From Pseudomonas fluorescens (lineage in GTDB: Bacteria; Pseudomonadota; Gammaproteobacteria; Pseudomonadales; Pseudomonadaceae): a DNA stretch of 60,580 bases. The stretch's first letter is position 1, and the number at the start of each line of letters is the position of its first letter. The stretch is from assembly GCF_902497625.1 (NCBI RefSeq), contig NZ_CABVGX010000037.1:1-60580 (forward strand). The letters run 5' to 3'. The notes under the pieces were generated by a model. The model saw only the letters and a list, made by a program, of their open reading frames with translations, was not told where the DNA came from and searched no databases. This document shows, piece after piece, positions 43,430-53,027 of the stretch. The position numbers and the translations under genes were made by a program.

Positions 43430-43642
43430 TCTAATGCACACCTTTGAGTAACTGACAGAGCTACTAACGCTGCCAAATCCATAAATGCCAGAGTCCGCAA
43501 TGGTCGATCCTGCTAACGAAGTACTCCGCCCGCCCAAGTATTTCGACCATCGGACAAACGCTGCATTTTACAGTTTAATGAGCGTTTTACTAATGGATAT
43601 GCGCGGGCTGTATACCATCGACGCGCAGCTAATCGGGCGTTT

Positions 43643-43882
43643 TCAAGCTAGACGTTTACGAGGTGCTCTCGGTAGGCGCCTTATAAGCCAGCCAAGAGTC
43701 GGACCAAGCACCATGCCGGCTAACATAGCAATCACTACGACGAGTGAAATCCTCAATTCGGGCCCCGTCCAACCTAGGAACACCAAAGACACCGGCTGTT
43801 GGTTCTCTAGGACGAAAGCTAGGATTGCCAAAACAATAAGCAGGCATAAAACAGCAAGCAGCACTCGTTGAACATTACGCAT
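43643..43882 (-). CDS. lapA: LapA-domain (DUF1049) membrane protein
   Basis: The 79-residue protein has two transmembrane helices (VLLAVLCLLIVLAILAFVLE and LRISLVVVIAMLAGMVLGPT) joined by a short loop and a basic C-terminus. This is the form of the LapA/DUF1049 family, involved in envelope lipopolysaccharide assembly in E. coli. It lies 26 bases after ihfB on the same strand, a placement common in pseudomonads. A function here is not shown by the sequence. Confidence 0.85.
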   Translation of the reverse strand: MRNVQRVLLAVLCLLIVLAILAFVLENQQPVSLVFLGWTGPELRISLVVVIAMLAGMVLGPTLGWLIRRLPRAPRKRLA

Positions 43883-43908
43883 TTACGGTTCCTTGCTCTG
43901 GGGAGGCC

Positions 43909-44208
43909 CTACACAAGCCCCTCTTCCTCTTCCTCATTCACCCGATCCCGCAACTCCTTCCCCGGCTTGAAATGAGGCACAAACTTCCCGTCAAGGCTCA
44001 CCGACTGCCCAGTCTTAGGATTCCGCCCAACCCGCGGCGCGCGATAGTGTAACGAAAAACTCCCAAACCCCCGAATCTCAATCCGATCACCGGTGGCCAG
44101 GCACTGAGACATTTGTTCAAGCATGGTCTTGATGGCCAGCTCCACATCCTTGGATGAGAGCAGCCCTTGATGGGTGACAATTCGTTCGATCAACTCCGAC
44201 TTCGTCAT
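43909..44208 (-). CDS. ihfB: IhfB, integration host factor beta subunit
   Basis: The 99-residue DNA-bending protein begins MTKSELIERIVTHQGLLSSK. It has the minor-groove arm region RAPRVGRNPKTGQSVSLDGK, FKPGKELRDRVN and an acidic end EEEEEGLV. IhfB pairs with IhfA in a heterodimer that bends DNA in transcription, replication and recombination. It marks the conserved edge of the O-antigen locus in Pseudomonas and is followed by the lapA-like gene. Confidence 0.97.
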   Translation of the reverse strand: MTKSELIERIVTHQGLLSSKDVELAIKTMLEQMSQCLATGDRIEIRGFGSFSLHYRAPRVGRNPKTGQSVSLDGKFVPHFKPGKELRDRVNEEEEEGLV

Positions 44209-44358
44209 ATTTTTCCCTTCTTTTTCAAGCAGCTAGGAAAATCGCTACCAAGGTTTTAGCATGACCGGATGAATTTGAACAGTCCGACTTTCTCCACGCT
44301 ACCGCCAGCAGTGCGCTGCCCGACTACGGGGCATTGCTCCACCGTTTCTTTGCCCGAT

Positions 44359-44637
44359 TTATTTGCAAATCACCAACATGGTTCGGGTTACCAGGCCTGC
44401 GGGATTGAAGCCGAATGGGTATTGGTCTTCATCCTTGGCGTCATCGGATCGCGTTACTACTTTGTAGCCTGCGCCTTTGCACTCCTTGGCTGCGCGCTTT
44501 TGGCACTTTTCCCAGTTTGAGCCCAGGCCGGAGCAGTCAATTTCGATGCCGCTCACCCCGCGCACTGAGTGAGTTTTGGCGTTTGTGGAGCAGCCTGCCA
44601 ATGTCAGTAAAGCCAATATGACAATGAGCTTGTTCAT
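44359..44637 (-). CDS. small lipoprotein of unknown function
   Basis: The 92-residue product has a lipoprotein signal peptide MNKLIVILALLTLAGCSTNA with lipobox LAGC and lipidated Cys16. A short mature part follows with four further cysteines (IDCSGLGSNWEKCQKRAAKE, then KECKGAGYKV and a final ICK). I do not know a function. It stands between ihfB and rpsA on the same strand. The reading is intact and has a normal signal, so it is probably real. Confidence 0.8.
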   Translation of the reverse strand: MNKLIVILALLTLAGCSTNAKTHSVRGVSGIEIDCSGLGSNWEKCQKRAAKECKGAGYKVVTRSDDAKDEDQYPFGFNPAGLVTRTMLVICK

Positions 44638-44875
44638 TCACTTCCTTATCGGACGCTCTGCCCGACTGGCGTTTGTTTCAGGCTATAGAGTAGCTGCAAA
44701 TAAGCATTTGATCCTGTTAAAGAAAGGGACCGTTTTTTTGGGGGGATGGTTCAGTGTTTGGGGTGGTTGTGAGGACTGGAGTTGAATGGGGGATCGGCGG
44801 ATTTGACGATCAACGATTAAGATCAAAAGATCGCAGGCTGCGCCAGCTCCTACAGGGGGTGGAATTGCGGGCATG

Positions 44876-44903
44876 AAAAAGGGCGACCGAAGTCGCCCTT
44901 TTT
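44876..44903 (-). terminator. rho-independent terminator of rpsA
   Basis: AAAAAGGGCGAC, a short CGAA loop and GTCGCCCTTTTT form a GC-rich hairpin ending in T-runs on both strands. It lies 15 bases after the rpsA stop. A single copy of the CTGCGCCAGCTCCTACAGG repeat sits just beyond it near 44838-44856. Confidence 0.9.
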
Positions 44904-44918
44904 ATGGTCTGACAGAAC

Positions 44919-46613
44919 TTAGTTCTGTTTTTCCATTTGTGCACGCAACAGGTCGCCCAGAGTGGTAGGACCAGGAGCAGCAGTGTCCGAAGCTGGCTTG
45001 TCGCGCAGGCTCTGGATTGCTTCTTTCTCTTCAGCATCGTCTTTCGACTTGATGGAGAGCTGGATTACGCGGCTCTTGCGGTCAACGCTGATGATCTTGG
45101 CTTCTACTTCCTGGCCTTCTTTCAGAACGTTGCGCGCGTCTTCAACGCGGTCACGGCTGATTTCGGAGGCTTTCAGAGTCGCTTCGATATCGTCGGCCAG
45201 AGTGATGATGGCGCCTTTAGCGTCAACTTCTTTCACAGTGCCTTTAACGATTGCGCCTTTGTCGTTCTCTTGAACGTACTCGGAGAACGGATCGCTTTCC
45301 AGTTGCTTGATACCCAGGGAGATGCGCTCGCGCTCTGGGTCAACCGACAGGATAACGGTGTCAAGCTCGTCGCCCTTCTTGAAGCGGCGAACGGCTTCTT
45401 CGCCCACTTCGTTCCAGGAGATGTCGGACAGGTGAACCAGACCGTCGATGCCGCCGTCCAGACCAATGAAGATACCGAAATCGGTGATCGACTTGATGGT
45501 GCCGGAGATTTTATCGCCCTTGTTGAACTGGCCAGAGAAATCTTCCCATGGGTTAGATTTGCACTGCTTGATGCCGAGGGAGATACGACGACGCTCTTCG
45601 TCGATGTCCAGAACCATAACTTCCACTTCGTCGCCGACTTGTACGACTTTCGAAGGGTGGATGTTCTTGTTGGTCCAGTCCATTTCGGAAACGTGTACCA
45701 GGCCTTCAACGCCTTCTTCCAGCTCAGCGAAGCAGCCGTAGTCGGTCAGGTTGGTTACACGAGCGGTAACGCGAGTGCTTTCTGGGTAACGGGCTTTGAT
45801 AGCAACCCATGGATCTTCGCCCAGTTGCTTGAGGCCCAGAGAAACACGGTTGCGTTCGCGATCGTATTTCAGAACCTTGACATCGATCTCGTCGCCAACG
45901 TTGACGATTTCCGATGGATGCTTGATACGCTTCCAAGCCATGTCGGTAATGTGCAGCAGGCCATCGACGCCACCCAGATCGACGAATGCGCCGTAATCGG
46001 TGAGGTTCTTGACGATACCTTTGACTTGTTGGCCTTCCTGCAGGGATTCCAGCAGAGCTTCACGCTCGGCGGAGTTCTCGGCTTCGAGGACGCTGCGACG
46101 GGAAACGACAACGTTGTTGCGCTTCTGATCCAGCTTGATGACCTTGAATTCCAGCTCTTTGCCTTCCAGGTGCGTGGTGTCGCGCACTGGACGGACGTCA
46201 ACCAGAGAACCTGGCAGGAACGCACGGATGCCGTTAACGTCGACTGTGAAGCCGCCTTTAACCTTACCGTTGATAACGCCCTTGACCACTTCTTCGGCTG
46301 CGAAGGCTGCTTCCAGAACAATCCAGCACTCGGCGCGCTTGGCTTTTTCACGGGACAGCTTGGTTTCACCAAAGCCGTCTTCAACCGAGTCCAGAGCAAC
46401 GTGAACTTCGTCACCGACATTGATAGTCAGATCGCCAGCGTCGTTGTAGAACTGCTCAAGCGGGATGAGTGCTTCAGACTTCAGGCCAGCGTGAACGGTT
46501 ACCCAACGTGCTTGGTAATCGATATCAACGATAACACCGGTGATGATGGAGCCTGCCTGAAGGTTCAGGGTTTTTAGGCTTTCTTCAAAGAGTTCCGCAA
46601 AGCTTTCGCTCAT
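44919..46613 (-). CDS. rpsA: RpsA, 30S ribosomal protein S1
   Basis: S1 brings mRNA to the 30S subunit. The 564-residue protein begins MSESFAELFEESLKTLNLQA and contains six S1 RNA-binding repeats, recognisable by recurring G(A/C/I)F(V/A/I)(D/E/G)L and DGLVH motifs such as TDYGAFVDLGGVDGLLHITD. The start at 46613 follows CAGGAATTAAA. It is preceded by cmk on the same strand, as in most gamma-proteobacteria, and ends at a strong terminator. Confidence 0.98.
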   Translation of the reverse strand: MSESFAELFEESLKTLNLQAGSIITGVIVDIDYQARWVTVHAGLKSEALIPLEQFYNDAGDLTINVGDEVHVALDSVEDGFGETKLSREKAKRAECWIVLEAAFAAEEVVKGVINGKVKGGFTVDVNGIRAFLPGSLVDVRPVRDTTHLEGKELEFKVIKLDQKRNNVVVSRRSVLEAENSAEREALLESLQEGQQVKGIVKNLTDYGAFVDLGGVDGLLHITDMAWKRIKHPSEIVNVGDEIDVKVLKYDRERNRVSLGLKQLGEDPWVAIKARYPESTRVTARVTNLTDYGCFAELEEGVEGLVHVSEMDWTNKNIHPSKVVQVGDEVEVMVLDIDEERRRISLGIKQCKSNPWEDFSGQFNKGDKISGTIKSITDFGIFIGLDGGIDGLVHLSDISWNEVGEEAVRRFKKGDELDTVILSVDPERERISLGIKQLESDPFSEYVQENDKGAIVKGTVKEVDAKGAIITLADDIEATLKASEISRDRVEDARNVLKEGQEVEAKIISVDRKSRVIQLSIKSKDDAEEKEAIQSLRDKPASDTAAPGPTTLGDLLRAQMEKQN

Positions 46614-46732
46614 TTTAATTCCTGAGTATAAGGGCGAAGAATACGCCCATCTCCACATCCCAGACGACGTGGGTTACGTTCATTTAAAGAAGCACCGCAG
46701 GACTATGACTGGTCCCCTGAAACGCTTCTTGG

Positions 46733-47422
46733 TCACCCGGCGATATCGCGGAGTGCGATCTCGCTCATGATGCGTTGCAACACCTGATCGATGGATAATT
46801 CCGTGGAATCCAGCTGAATGGCGTCAGCCGCCGGCTTGAGCGGGGCTACCGCTCGCTGGGTGTCACGCTCATCGCGTGCACGTATCTCATCTAGCAGACT
46901 CGACAGACTAACACCATCGACTTTGCCCTTCAACTGCAAGTAACGACGGCGCGCACGCTCCTCGGCACTGGCAGTCAGGAAGATTTTCAGCGGCGCATCC
47001 GGGAAAACTACAGTGCCCATGTCGCGCCCATCAGCGACCAGACCCGGCATCTCCTGAAAGGCGCGCTGCCTCTGGAGCAAGGCTTCGCGGACCGCCGGCA
47101 GTGCGGCGACCTGCGACGCACCCGAGCCGACGCTCTCGGTGCGGATCACGTCGCTGACCTCGTCGCCTTCGAGAATGATGCGTTGCAGCTGACCGTCGGT
47201 CGCCGCGATGAACTGCACATCCAGATGAGCGGCAAGTTGCTTGAGCAGCTCTTCGTTGGTCAGGTCGACGCCGTGGTTGTGGGCGGCGAACGCCAGCAAG
47301 CGATAAAGCGCACCGGAATCGAGCAGGTTCCAGCCCAGACGTTTGGCCAGAATGCCGGCGACCGTGCCTTTGCCAGAGCCGCTTGGCCCATCAATGGTGA
47401 TGACCGGTGCGATATTTTTCAC
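46733..47422 (-). CDS. cmk: Cmk, cytidylate kinase
   Basis: Cmk phosphorylates CMP and dCMP. The 229-residue protein begins VKNIAPVITIDGPSGSGKGT with the P-loop. It has LDSGALYR, GRDMGTVVFPDAPLKIFLTA and RARDERDTQR, all characteristic of the enzyme. The GTG at 47422 overlaps the stop of the tyrA-aroA gene by four bases (GTGA), which fixes the start and shows translational coupling. Confidence 0.97.
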   Translation of the reverse strand: MKNIAPVITIDGPSGSGKGTVAGILAKRLGWNLLDSGALYRLLAFAAHNHGVDLTNEELLKQLAAHLDVQFIAATDGQLQRIILEGDEVSDVIRTESVGSGASQVAALPAVREALLQRQRAFQEMPGLVADGRDMGTVVFPDAPLKIFLTASAEERARRRYLQLKGKVDGVSLSSLLDEIRARDERDTQRAVAPLKPAADAIQLDSTELSIDQVLQRIMSEIALRDIAG

Positions 47423-49662
47423 GATTGAGCCTCTTGTGCCACACGAATGCCGACTTGGGCGCACAGCGCGAGGAAGTTCGGGAACGACGTTGCGACGTTG
47501 GCGCAGTCATGGATGCGGATCGGCGCCGTGGCGCGCAGCGAAGCAACACTGAAGGCCATGGCAATGCGGTGATCGCCGTGTCCATGCACTTCGCCGCCGC
47601 CGATCAGGCCGCCGTCGATGATGATGCCGTCCGGGGTCGGCTCGCATTTGACGCCCAGGGCCAGCAAGCCATCGGCCATGACCTGAATGCGGTCCGATTC
47701 CTTGACGCGCAGCTCTTCGGCGCCGCGCAACACGGTGCGCCCTTCGGCACAGGCAGCGGCGACGAACAGCACCGGGAATTCGTCGATGGCCAGTGGCACC
47801 AGCGCTTCGGGAATCTCGATGCCCTTGAGTTTAGCTGCACGTACGCGCAGATCCGCTACCGGTTCGCCACCGACTTCACGCTGGTTTTCCAGGGTGATGT
47901 CGGCGCCCATCAGACGCAGGATGTCGATGACGCCGGTGCGCGTCGGGTTAATGCCGACGTGCTCAAGCACCAGCTCGGAACCTTCGGCAATCGACGCCGC
48001 CACCAGGAAGAACGCCGAAGACGAGATATCGCCCGGCACTTCAATGTGGGTGGCAGTGAGCTTGTGCCCGGACTCGACCGACGCCGTCGCGCCGTCGACG
48101 CTGACCGGGTAGCCGAAGCCACGCAGCATGCGCTCGGTGTGATCGCGAGTCGGTGCTGGCTCGGTGACGGTGGTTTTGCCGTCGGCGTACAGACCGGCCA
48201 GCAACAGGCAGGATTTAACCTGGGCACTGGCCATCGGCATGGTGTAGGTCAGGCCTTTGAGCTTGTTGCCGCCACGGATGACCATCGGCGGACGACCTTC
48301 GGCAGCGGTCTCGATCACGGCGCCCATCTCACGCAGCGGATTGGCTACGCGGTTCATTGGGCGCTTGGACAGCGAGGCGTCGCCGGTCAGGGTGCTGTCG
48401 AAGTTCTGCGCCGCCAACAGGCCGGAAAGCAGACGCATCGAGGTGCCGGAGTTGCCCAGGTAGATCGGGCCCGGCGCCGGCTTCAAGCCATGCAGGCCGA
48501 CGCCGTGAATGGTCACGCGACCGTGGTGCGGACCTTCGATCACGACGCCCATGTCACGGAAGGCTTGCAAGGTCGCCAGGGCATCTTCGCCCTCGAGGAA
48601 GCCTTCGACTTCGGTGACGCCTTCGGCAAGCGAACCGAGCATGATCGAACGGTGGGAAATCGATTTGTCGCCCGGTACACGAATCCGCCCAGTCAGGCGG
48701 CCACCAGGTTGTGCCAGGAAAATCAGGTCGTTGGAGTTCATAGCGTCCACATAAGCCCGGCGGGCCAGGATTTTACTGAAATGTTCGCGGGCAACCCGGG
48801 CGCGTGTAAACACGCCCAGCAATTGGTGCCCATCCCCTGCATCGACCGCGTCGCGCAAGGCGTCGAGGTCGCTGCGAAATGTATCGAGTGTGCGCAGGAC
48901 AGCTTCGCGGTTGGCGAGGAAGATGTCGTGCCACATGACCGGGTCACTTCCCGCGATTCTTGTGAAATCACGGAAACCGCCGGCAGCGTAACGGAAGATC
49001 TCAAGGTTTTCATTGCGCTTGGCCAATGAATCGACCAAACCGAACGCCAACAGGTGCGGTAAATGGCTCGTCGCCGCCAGCACTTCGTCGTGACGCTCGA
49101 CCTGCATGTGCTCGACGTCGGCGCCCAATTCGCGCCACAGACGGTCGACCACCGCAAGCGCGGCCGGATCGGTCTGGTCCAGCGGCGTCAAAATGACTTT
49201 GTGGCGACGGAACAGCTCGGCGTTGGAGGCTTCCACCCCGCTCTGCTCGGAACCGGCAATCGGATGGCCCGGGACAAAACGCGGCGGCATGCCACCAAAG
49301 GCTTCAGTCGCGGCGCGCACCACGTTGCCTTTGGCACTGCCGACATCGGTCAGAATCACCGAGCCCAGATCCATCGCTGCCAACCGGGCGAGCATTTTTT
49401 CCATGGCCAGAATCGGCACGGCGAGCTGGATCACGTCGGCGCCCTGGCACGCAACAGCCAGGTCTTCTTCGCAGCGATCCACCACGCCCAGCTCCACCGC
49501 CAGTTTGCGCGACTGTGGATCAAGGTCGACCCCGACCACTTCGCGGCACAGGCCACTCTCGCGCAAACCCTTGGCGAACGAACCGCCAATCAAGCCCAGA
49601 CCGACCACCACCAGGCGACCGATCATAGGTGCAGCAGGTTGCAATGCAGTGACATCAACCAC
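47419..49662 (-). CDS. aroA: TyrA-AroA fusion: prephenate dehydrogenase / EPSP synthase
   Basis: The 747-residue bifunctional protein joins two enzymes of aromatic amino-acid synthesis, an arrangement known from Pseudomonas. Residues about 13-300 form the TyrA dehydrogenase (RLVVVGLGLIGGSFAKGLRE, PGHPIAGSEQSGVEA). From about 315 is AroA (RIRVPGDKSISHRSIMLGSL, LGNSGTSMRLLSGLLA, ERMLRGFG, HGDHRIAMAFSV). AroA makes 5-enolpyruvylshikimate-3-phosphate, and TyrA commits prephenate or arogenate to tyrosine. The start at 49662 overlaps the hisC end; the ATG at 49626 (MIGRLVVVG) is an alternative. Confidence 0.97.
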   Translation of the reverse strand: MVDVTALQPAAPMIGRLVVVGLGLIGGSFAKGLRESGLCREVVGVDLDPQSRKLAVELGVVDRCEEDLAVACQGADVIQLAVPILAMEKMLARLAAMDLGSVILTDVGSAKGNVVRAATEAFGGMPPRFVPGHPIAGSEQSGVEASNAELFRRHKVILTPLDQTDPAALAVVDRLWRELGADVEHMQVERHDEVLAATSHLPHLLAFGLVDSLAKRNENLEIFRYAAGGFRDFTRIAGSDPVMWHDIFLANREAVLRTLDTFRSDLDALRDAVDAGDGHQLLGVFTRARVAREHFSKILARRAYVDAMNSNDLIFLAQPGGRLTGRIRVPGDKSISHRSIMLGSLAEGVTEVEGFLEGEDALATLQAFRDMGVVIEGPHHGRVTIHGVGLHGLKPAPGPIYLGNSGTSMRLLSGLLAAQNFDSTLTGDASLSKRPMNRVANPLREMGAVIETAAEGRPPMVIRGGNKLKGLTYTMPMASAQVKSCLLLAGLYADGKTTVTEPAPTRDHTERMLRGFGYPVSVDGATASVESGHKLTATHIEVPGDISSSAFFLVAASIAEGSELVLEHVGINPTRTGVIDILRLMGADITLENQREVGGEPVADLRVRAAKLKGIEIPEALVPLAIDEFPVLFVAAACAEGRTVLRGAEELRVKESDRIQVMADGLLALGVKCEPTPDGIIIDGGLIGGGEVHGHGDHRIAMAFSVASLRATAPIRIHDCANVATSFPNFLALCAQVGIRVAQEAQS

Positions 49663-50767
49663 GGGCCAGAACCTTGGTCAGCGCCTCAAGGAAACGCGTG
49701 TTTTCCGAAGGCAAGCCGATGGTGATGCGCAAATGGTTCGGCATGCCGTAATTGGCCACCGGACGCACGATCACGCCTTCACGGAGCAAGCCCTGGAACA
49801 CCGGCGCTGCCACCTGGCCGAGATCGACGCAGATGAAGTTGCCCTTGGACGGAATCCAGCTCAGGCCCAGCTCGCGGAAACCCGCTTGCAGCTGCTGCAT
49901 GCCGGCTTCGTTGAGGCGACGGCTTTGTGCCAGGTAATCGGTGTCTTGCAGTGCGGCGCACGCAGCGGCGAGGGCCAGGCTGTTGACGTTGAACGGCTGA
50001 CGCACGCGGTTGAGCACATCGGCCACGACAGCAGTCGACAGGCCATAACCGACGCGCAATGCCGCCAGACCGTAAGCCTTGGAGAACGTGCGCGAAACCA
50101 GCAGGTTCGGGTACGCCGCCAGGTAATCCAGACCGTCCGGCAAGTCGCTGCCTTCGGCGTATTCGATGTAGGCCTCGTCCAGCACGACCAGCACGTGGGC
50201 CGGAACGTCCTGCAGGAATTCGTCCAGCGCTTCGGCGCCGAACCAGGTGCCGGTCGGGTTGTTCGGGTTGGCGATGAACACCACACGGGTGTCGGCATCG
50301 ATCGCGGCAAGCATGGCCGACATGTCGTGGCCCCAGTCTTTGGCCGGGATCACTTTTGCGGTAGCACCGACGGCTTGGGTGACGATCGGATAGACCGCGA
50401 AGGCGTGCTCGCTGAACACCGCGTTGAGGCCCGGCGCCAGATAGGCGCGCGCGACCAGCTCGAGAATGTCGTTGGAGCCGTTGCCCAGCGTCACCTGATT
50501 GAGTTCGACGCGGCACTGATCGGCCAGCAAGGTCTTCAGTGCAAAACCGTTGCCGTCGGGGTAACGGGTCAACTCAGCCAGTTCATCACGAATCGCGGCC
50601 AGGGCTTTTGGACTGGCGCCCAGCGGGTTTTCGTTGCTCGCCAGCTTGACGATGCTCGCCGGATCGAGGTCCAGTTCGCGCGCCAGTTCGTCCACGGGTT
50701 TGCCCGGAACGTAAGGCGAAAGTTGTTGCACGCCCGGCTGTGCCAGAGCGAGGAAGTCGCCACTCAT
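49655..50767 (-). CDS. hisC: HisC, histidinol-phosphate / aromatic aminotransferase
   Basis: The 370-residue class II PLP aminotransferase has LASNENPLGASPKALAAIRD, FIANPNNPTGTWFGAEALDE, DEAYIEYA and the cofactor lysine in VSRTFSKAYGLAALRVGYG. Here, between pheA and tyrA-aroA, it corresponds to the second HisC of P. aeruginosa (HisC2). That copy probably also transaminates phenylpyruvate or hydroxyphenylpyruvate; its specificity is inferred from context. It overlaps tyrA-aroA by eight bases. Confidence 0.94.
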   Translation of the reverse strand: MSGDFLALAQPGVQQLSPYVPGKPVDELARELDLDPASIVKLASNENPLGASPKALAAIRDELAELTRYPDGNGFALKTLLADQCRVELNQVTLGNGSNDILELVARAYLAPGLNAVFSEHAFAVYPIVTQAVGATAKVIPAKDWGHDMSAMLAAIDADTRVVFIANPNNPTGTWFGAEALDEFLQDVPAHVLVVLDEAYIEYAEGSDLPDGLDYLAAYPNLLVSRTFSKAYGLAALRVGYGLSTAVVADVLNRVRQPFNVNSLALAAACAALQDTDYLAQSRRLNEAGMQQLQAGFRELGLSWIPSKGNFICVDLGQVAAPVFQGLLREGVIVRPVANYGMPNHLRITIGLPSENTRFLEALTKVLARG

Positions 50768-50777
50768 TTGCTACCCC

Positions 50778-51872
50778 TTAGAGGACTGCTTTCGGGTAGG
50801 AACCCAGCACTTTGAGTGCTACTGCTTCCTGACTGATCTTTTCCAGCACACCTTTGATCAACGGATCGCGGTGGTGACCGACGAAATCGATAAAGAACAC
50901 GTAGGTCCATTTACCGCTGCGCGACGGACGAGTCTCGATGCGCGTCAGGTCGATGCCGTTGTCGTGGAACGGCACGAGCAATTCGTGCAGGGCGCCGGGC
51001 TTGTTGCTCATGGAGACGATGATCGAGGTCTTGTCGTCGCCGGTCGGTGGCACTTCCTGGCTGCCGATCATCAAAAAGCGCGTGGAGTTGTCCGGGCGAT
51101 CTTCAATCTTTTCGGCAAGACGGGTCAGCCCGTACAGGCCAGCCGCCATATCACCGGCAATCGCCGCCGAATTCCACTCCCCCTTGACCCGCTTGGCCGC
51201 TTCGGCGTTGCTCGATACCGCCACGCGCTCGACATTCGGGTAGTGTGCGTCAAGCCACTTGCGGCACTGGGCCAGCGACTGCGCGTGGGAATAGATGCGG
51301 CTGATGCTGTCGGTCTTGGTGTTTTCGCCAACCAGCAAGTGGTGGTGAATGCGCAGCTCGACTTCGCCACAGATGACCATGTCGTGTTCGAGGAAGCTGT
51401 CCAGCGTGTGGTTGACCGCGCCTTCGGTGGAGTTTTCCACCGGCACGACGCCGAAATTCACCGCACCGGCGGCCACTTCGCGGAACACTTCGTCGATCGC
51501 CGCCATCGGCTTGCTGATGACTGCGTGGCCGAAGTGTTTCATGGCCGCCGCCTGGGTGAACGTGCCTTCAGGGCCGAGATAGGCCACTTTCAGCGGCTGC
51601 TCGAGGGCGAGGCACGAGGACATGATTTCGCGGAACAGCCGCGCCATCTCTTCGTTGCCCAGCGGCCCCTGATTGCGCTCCATCACGCGCTTGAGTACCT
51701 GAGCTTCGCGCTCGGGACGATAGAACACCGGCACTTCGCCTTCGGCCAGCGAGGCCATTTTTACCCGCGCCACTTCCTGGGCGCAGCGCGCACGCTCACT
51801 GATCAGCTCGAGGACTTTGGTGTCCAGCGCATCAATGCGAACGCGCAGGGCCTTGAGTTCTTGCTCAGACAT
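50778..51872 (-). CDS. pheA: PheA, chorismate mutase / prephenate dehydratase
   Basis: The 364-residue bifunctional enzyme has an N-terminal chorismate mutase (LKALRVRIDALDTKVLELIS), a central prephenate dehydratase (VAYLGPEGTFTQAAAMKHFG, VPVENSTEGAVNHTLDSF, STRFLMIG) and a C-terminal ACT domain. The ACT domain carries GALHELLVPF and ETRPSRSGKWTYVFFID, which bind phenylalanine for feedback inhibition. Its ATG overlaps the serC stop by one base (TAATG). It commits chorismate to phenylalanine. Confidence 0.97.
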   Translation of the reverse strand: MSEQELKALRVRIDALDTKVLELISERARCAQEVARVKMASLAEGEVPVFYRPEREAQVLKRVMERNQGPLGNEEMARLFREIMSSCLALEQPLKVAYLGPEGTFTQAAAMKHFGHAVISKPMAAIDEVFREVAAGAVNFGVVPVENSTEGAVNHTLDSFLEHDMVICGEVELRIHHHLLVGENTKTDSISRIYSHAQSLAQCRKWLDAHYPNVERVAVSSNAEAAKRVKGEWNSAAIAGDMAAGLYGLTRLAEKIEDRPDNSTRFLMIGSQEVPPTGDDKTSIIVSMSNKPGALHELLVPFHDNGIDLTRIETRPSRSGKWTYVFFIDFVGHHRDPLIKGVLEKISQEAVALKVLGSYPKAVL

Positions 51873-52957
51873 TAGCCGTGTTCCTTCTCGAACTCTGCCA
51901 TGTACGAAACCAGCGCGTTGACCGCGCCGATGTCGACGGCGTTATAGATGGAGGCGCGCATGCCGCCTACGGAGCGGTGACCCTTGAGGTTCAACAGGCC
52001 ACGCTCGTCGGCGCCGGCGAGGAACGGTTTGTCGAGACGGTCGTCCGCGAGGCGGAACGGCACGTTCATCCACGAACGGTCGGACGGGTTGATCGGGTTG
52101 CTGTAGAGGCCGCTTGCATCGATGAAGCTGTACAGTGTGCGCTGCTTCTGTTCATTGAGTTTGCCGATGGCTTCGACGCCGCCCTGCTCTTTGAGCCACT
52201 CGAACACCAGACCGGACAAGTACCAGGCCAGCGTCGGCGGGGTGTTGTACATGGAGCCGTTATCGGCCGCAACCTTGTAGTTGAGCATGGTCGGGCACAG
52301 GGAGCGGGCCTTGCCGAGCAAGTCTTCGCGGATGATGTTGACCACCAGACCGCTCGGCCCGATGTTTTTCTGTGCGCCGGCGTAGATCATGCCGAAACGC
52401 GAGATGTCGACCGGACGCGAAAGAATGTCCGAGGACATGTCGGCGACCAGCGGGACGTCACCGGTTTCCGGAATCCACTGGAATTCCAGGCCGCCGATGG
52501 TTTCGTTCGGCGCGTAGTGAACGTAGGCCGCGTCTTTCGACAGGTTCCATTCGTTCTGCCCGGGGATGGCGAAATAGTCGTAAGGCTTGGCAGTGGCGGC
52601 GACGTTGACGTGGCCGTAACGCGAGGCTTCTTCGATGGCTTTCTGTGACCAGATACCGGTATCGATGTAATCGGCGCTGCCGCTTTCCGGCAACAGGTTC
52701 AGCGGAATCTGCGCAAATTGCTGGCTGGCGCCACCTTGCAGGAACAGCACTTTGTAGTTCGAAGGGATATTGAGCAGATCACGCAGATCCTGCTCGGCCT
52801 TGGTCGCAATGGACACGAACTCGTCGCTGCGATGGCTCATTTCCATGACCGACAGGCCTTTGCCGTGCCAATCGAGGAGTTCACCCTGAGCGCGCTTCAG
52901 GACAGCTTCGGGAAGCGCCGCAGGACCGGCACAGAAGTTATAGGCTCTCTTGCTCAC
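51872..52957 (-). CDS. serC: SerC, phosphoserine aminotransferase
   Basis: SerC makes 3-phosphoserine for serine, and the 4-phosphoerythronate analogue for pyridoxal phosphate. The 361-residue protein begins (V)SKRAYNFCAGPAALPEAVLK. It has LFLQGGASQQFAQIPLNLL, VADMSSDILSRPVD and YAGAQKNIGPSGLVVNI with the PLP lysine. The GTG at 52957 is chosen, giving the standard length; an ATG 30 bases upstream is also in frame. It heads the serC-pheA-hisC-tyrA/aroA-cmk-rpsA run, in which neighbours overlap or nearly touch. Confidence 0.96.
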   Translation of the reverse strand: MSKRAYNFCAGPAALPEAVLKRAQGELLDWHGKGLSVMEMSHRSDEFVSIATKAEQDLRDLLNIPSNYKVLFLQGGASQQFAQIPLNLLPESGSADYIDTGIWSQKAIEEASRYGHVNVAATAKPYDYFAIPGQNEWNLSKDAAYVHYAPNETIGGLEFQWIPETGDVPLVADMSSDILSRPVDISRFGMIYAGAQKNIGPSGLVVNIIREDLLGKARSLCPTMLNYKVAADNGSMYNTPPTLAWYLSGLVFEWLKEQGGVEAIGKLNEQKQRTLYSFIDASGLYSNPINPSDRSWMNVPFRLADDRLDKPFLAGADERGLLNLKGHRSVGGMRASIYNAVDIGAVNALVSYMAEFEKEHG

Positions 52958-53027
52958 ATCCAATCTCGCTCTGATTTGGTGGATCACATATCAGTCGACA
53001 CCGATCCAATGCGGGAGCGGGCTTCCT

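Noticed and set aside
43485..43871. 128-codon plus-strand frame opposite lapA
   Set aside because: Antisense to the recognised LapA-domain gene; no ribosome binding site or motif.
44937..46577. 546-codon open frame antisense to rpsA
   Set aside because: Shadow of the highly biased rpsA codon usage; no ribosome binding site or motif.
47407..49029. 540-codon open frame antisense to tyrA-aroA
   Set aside because: Shadow frame; the opposite strand carries the full EPSP synthase motifs.
49106..50815. 569-codon plus-strand frame over tyrA and hisC
   Set aside because: Runs antisense through two recognised genes, low-complexity composition, no family resemblance.
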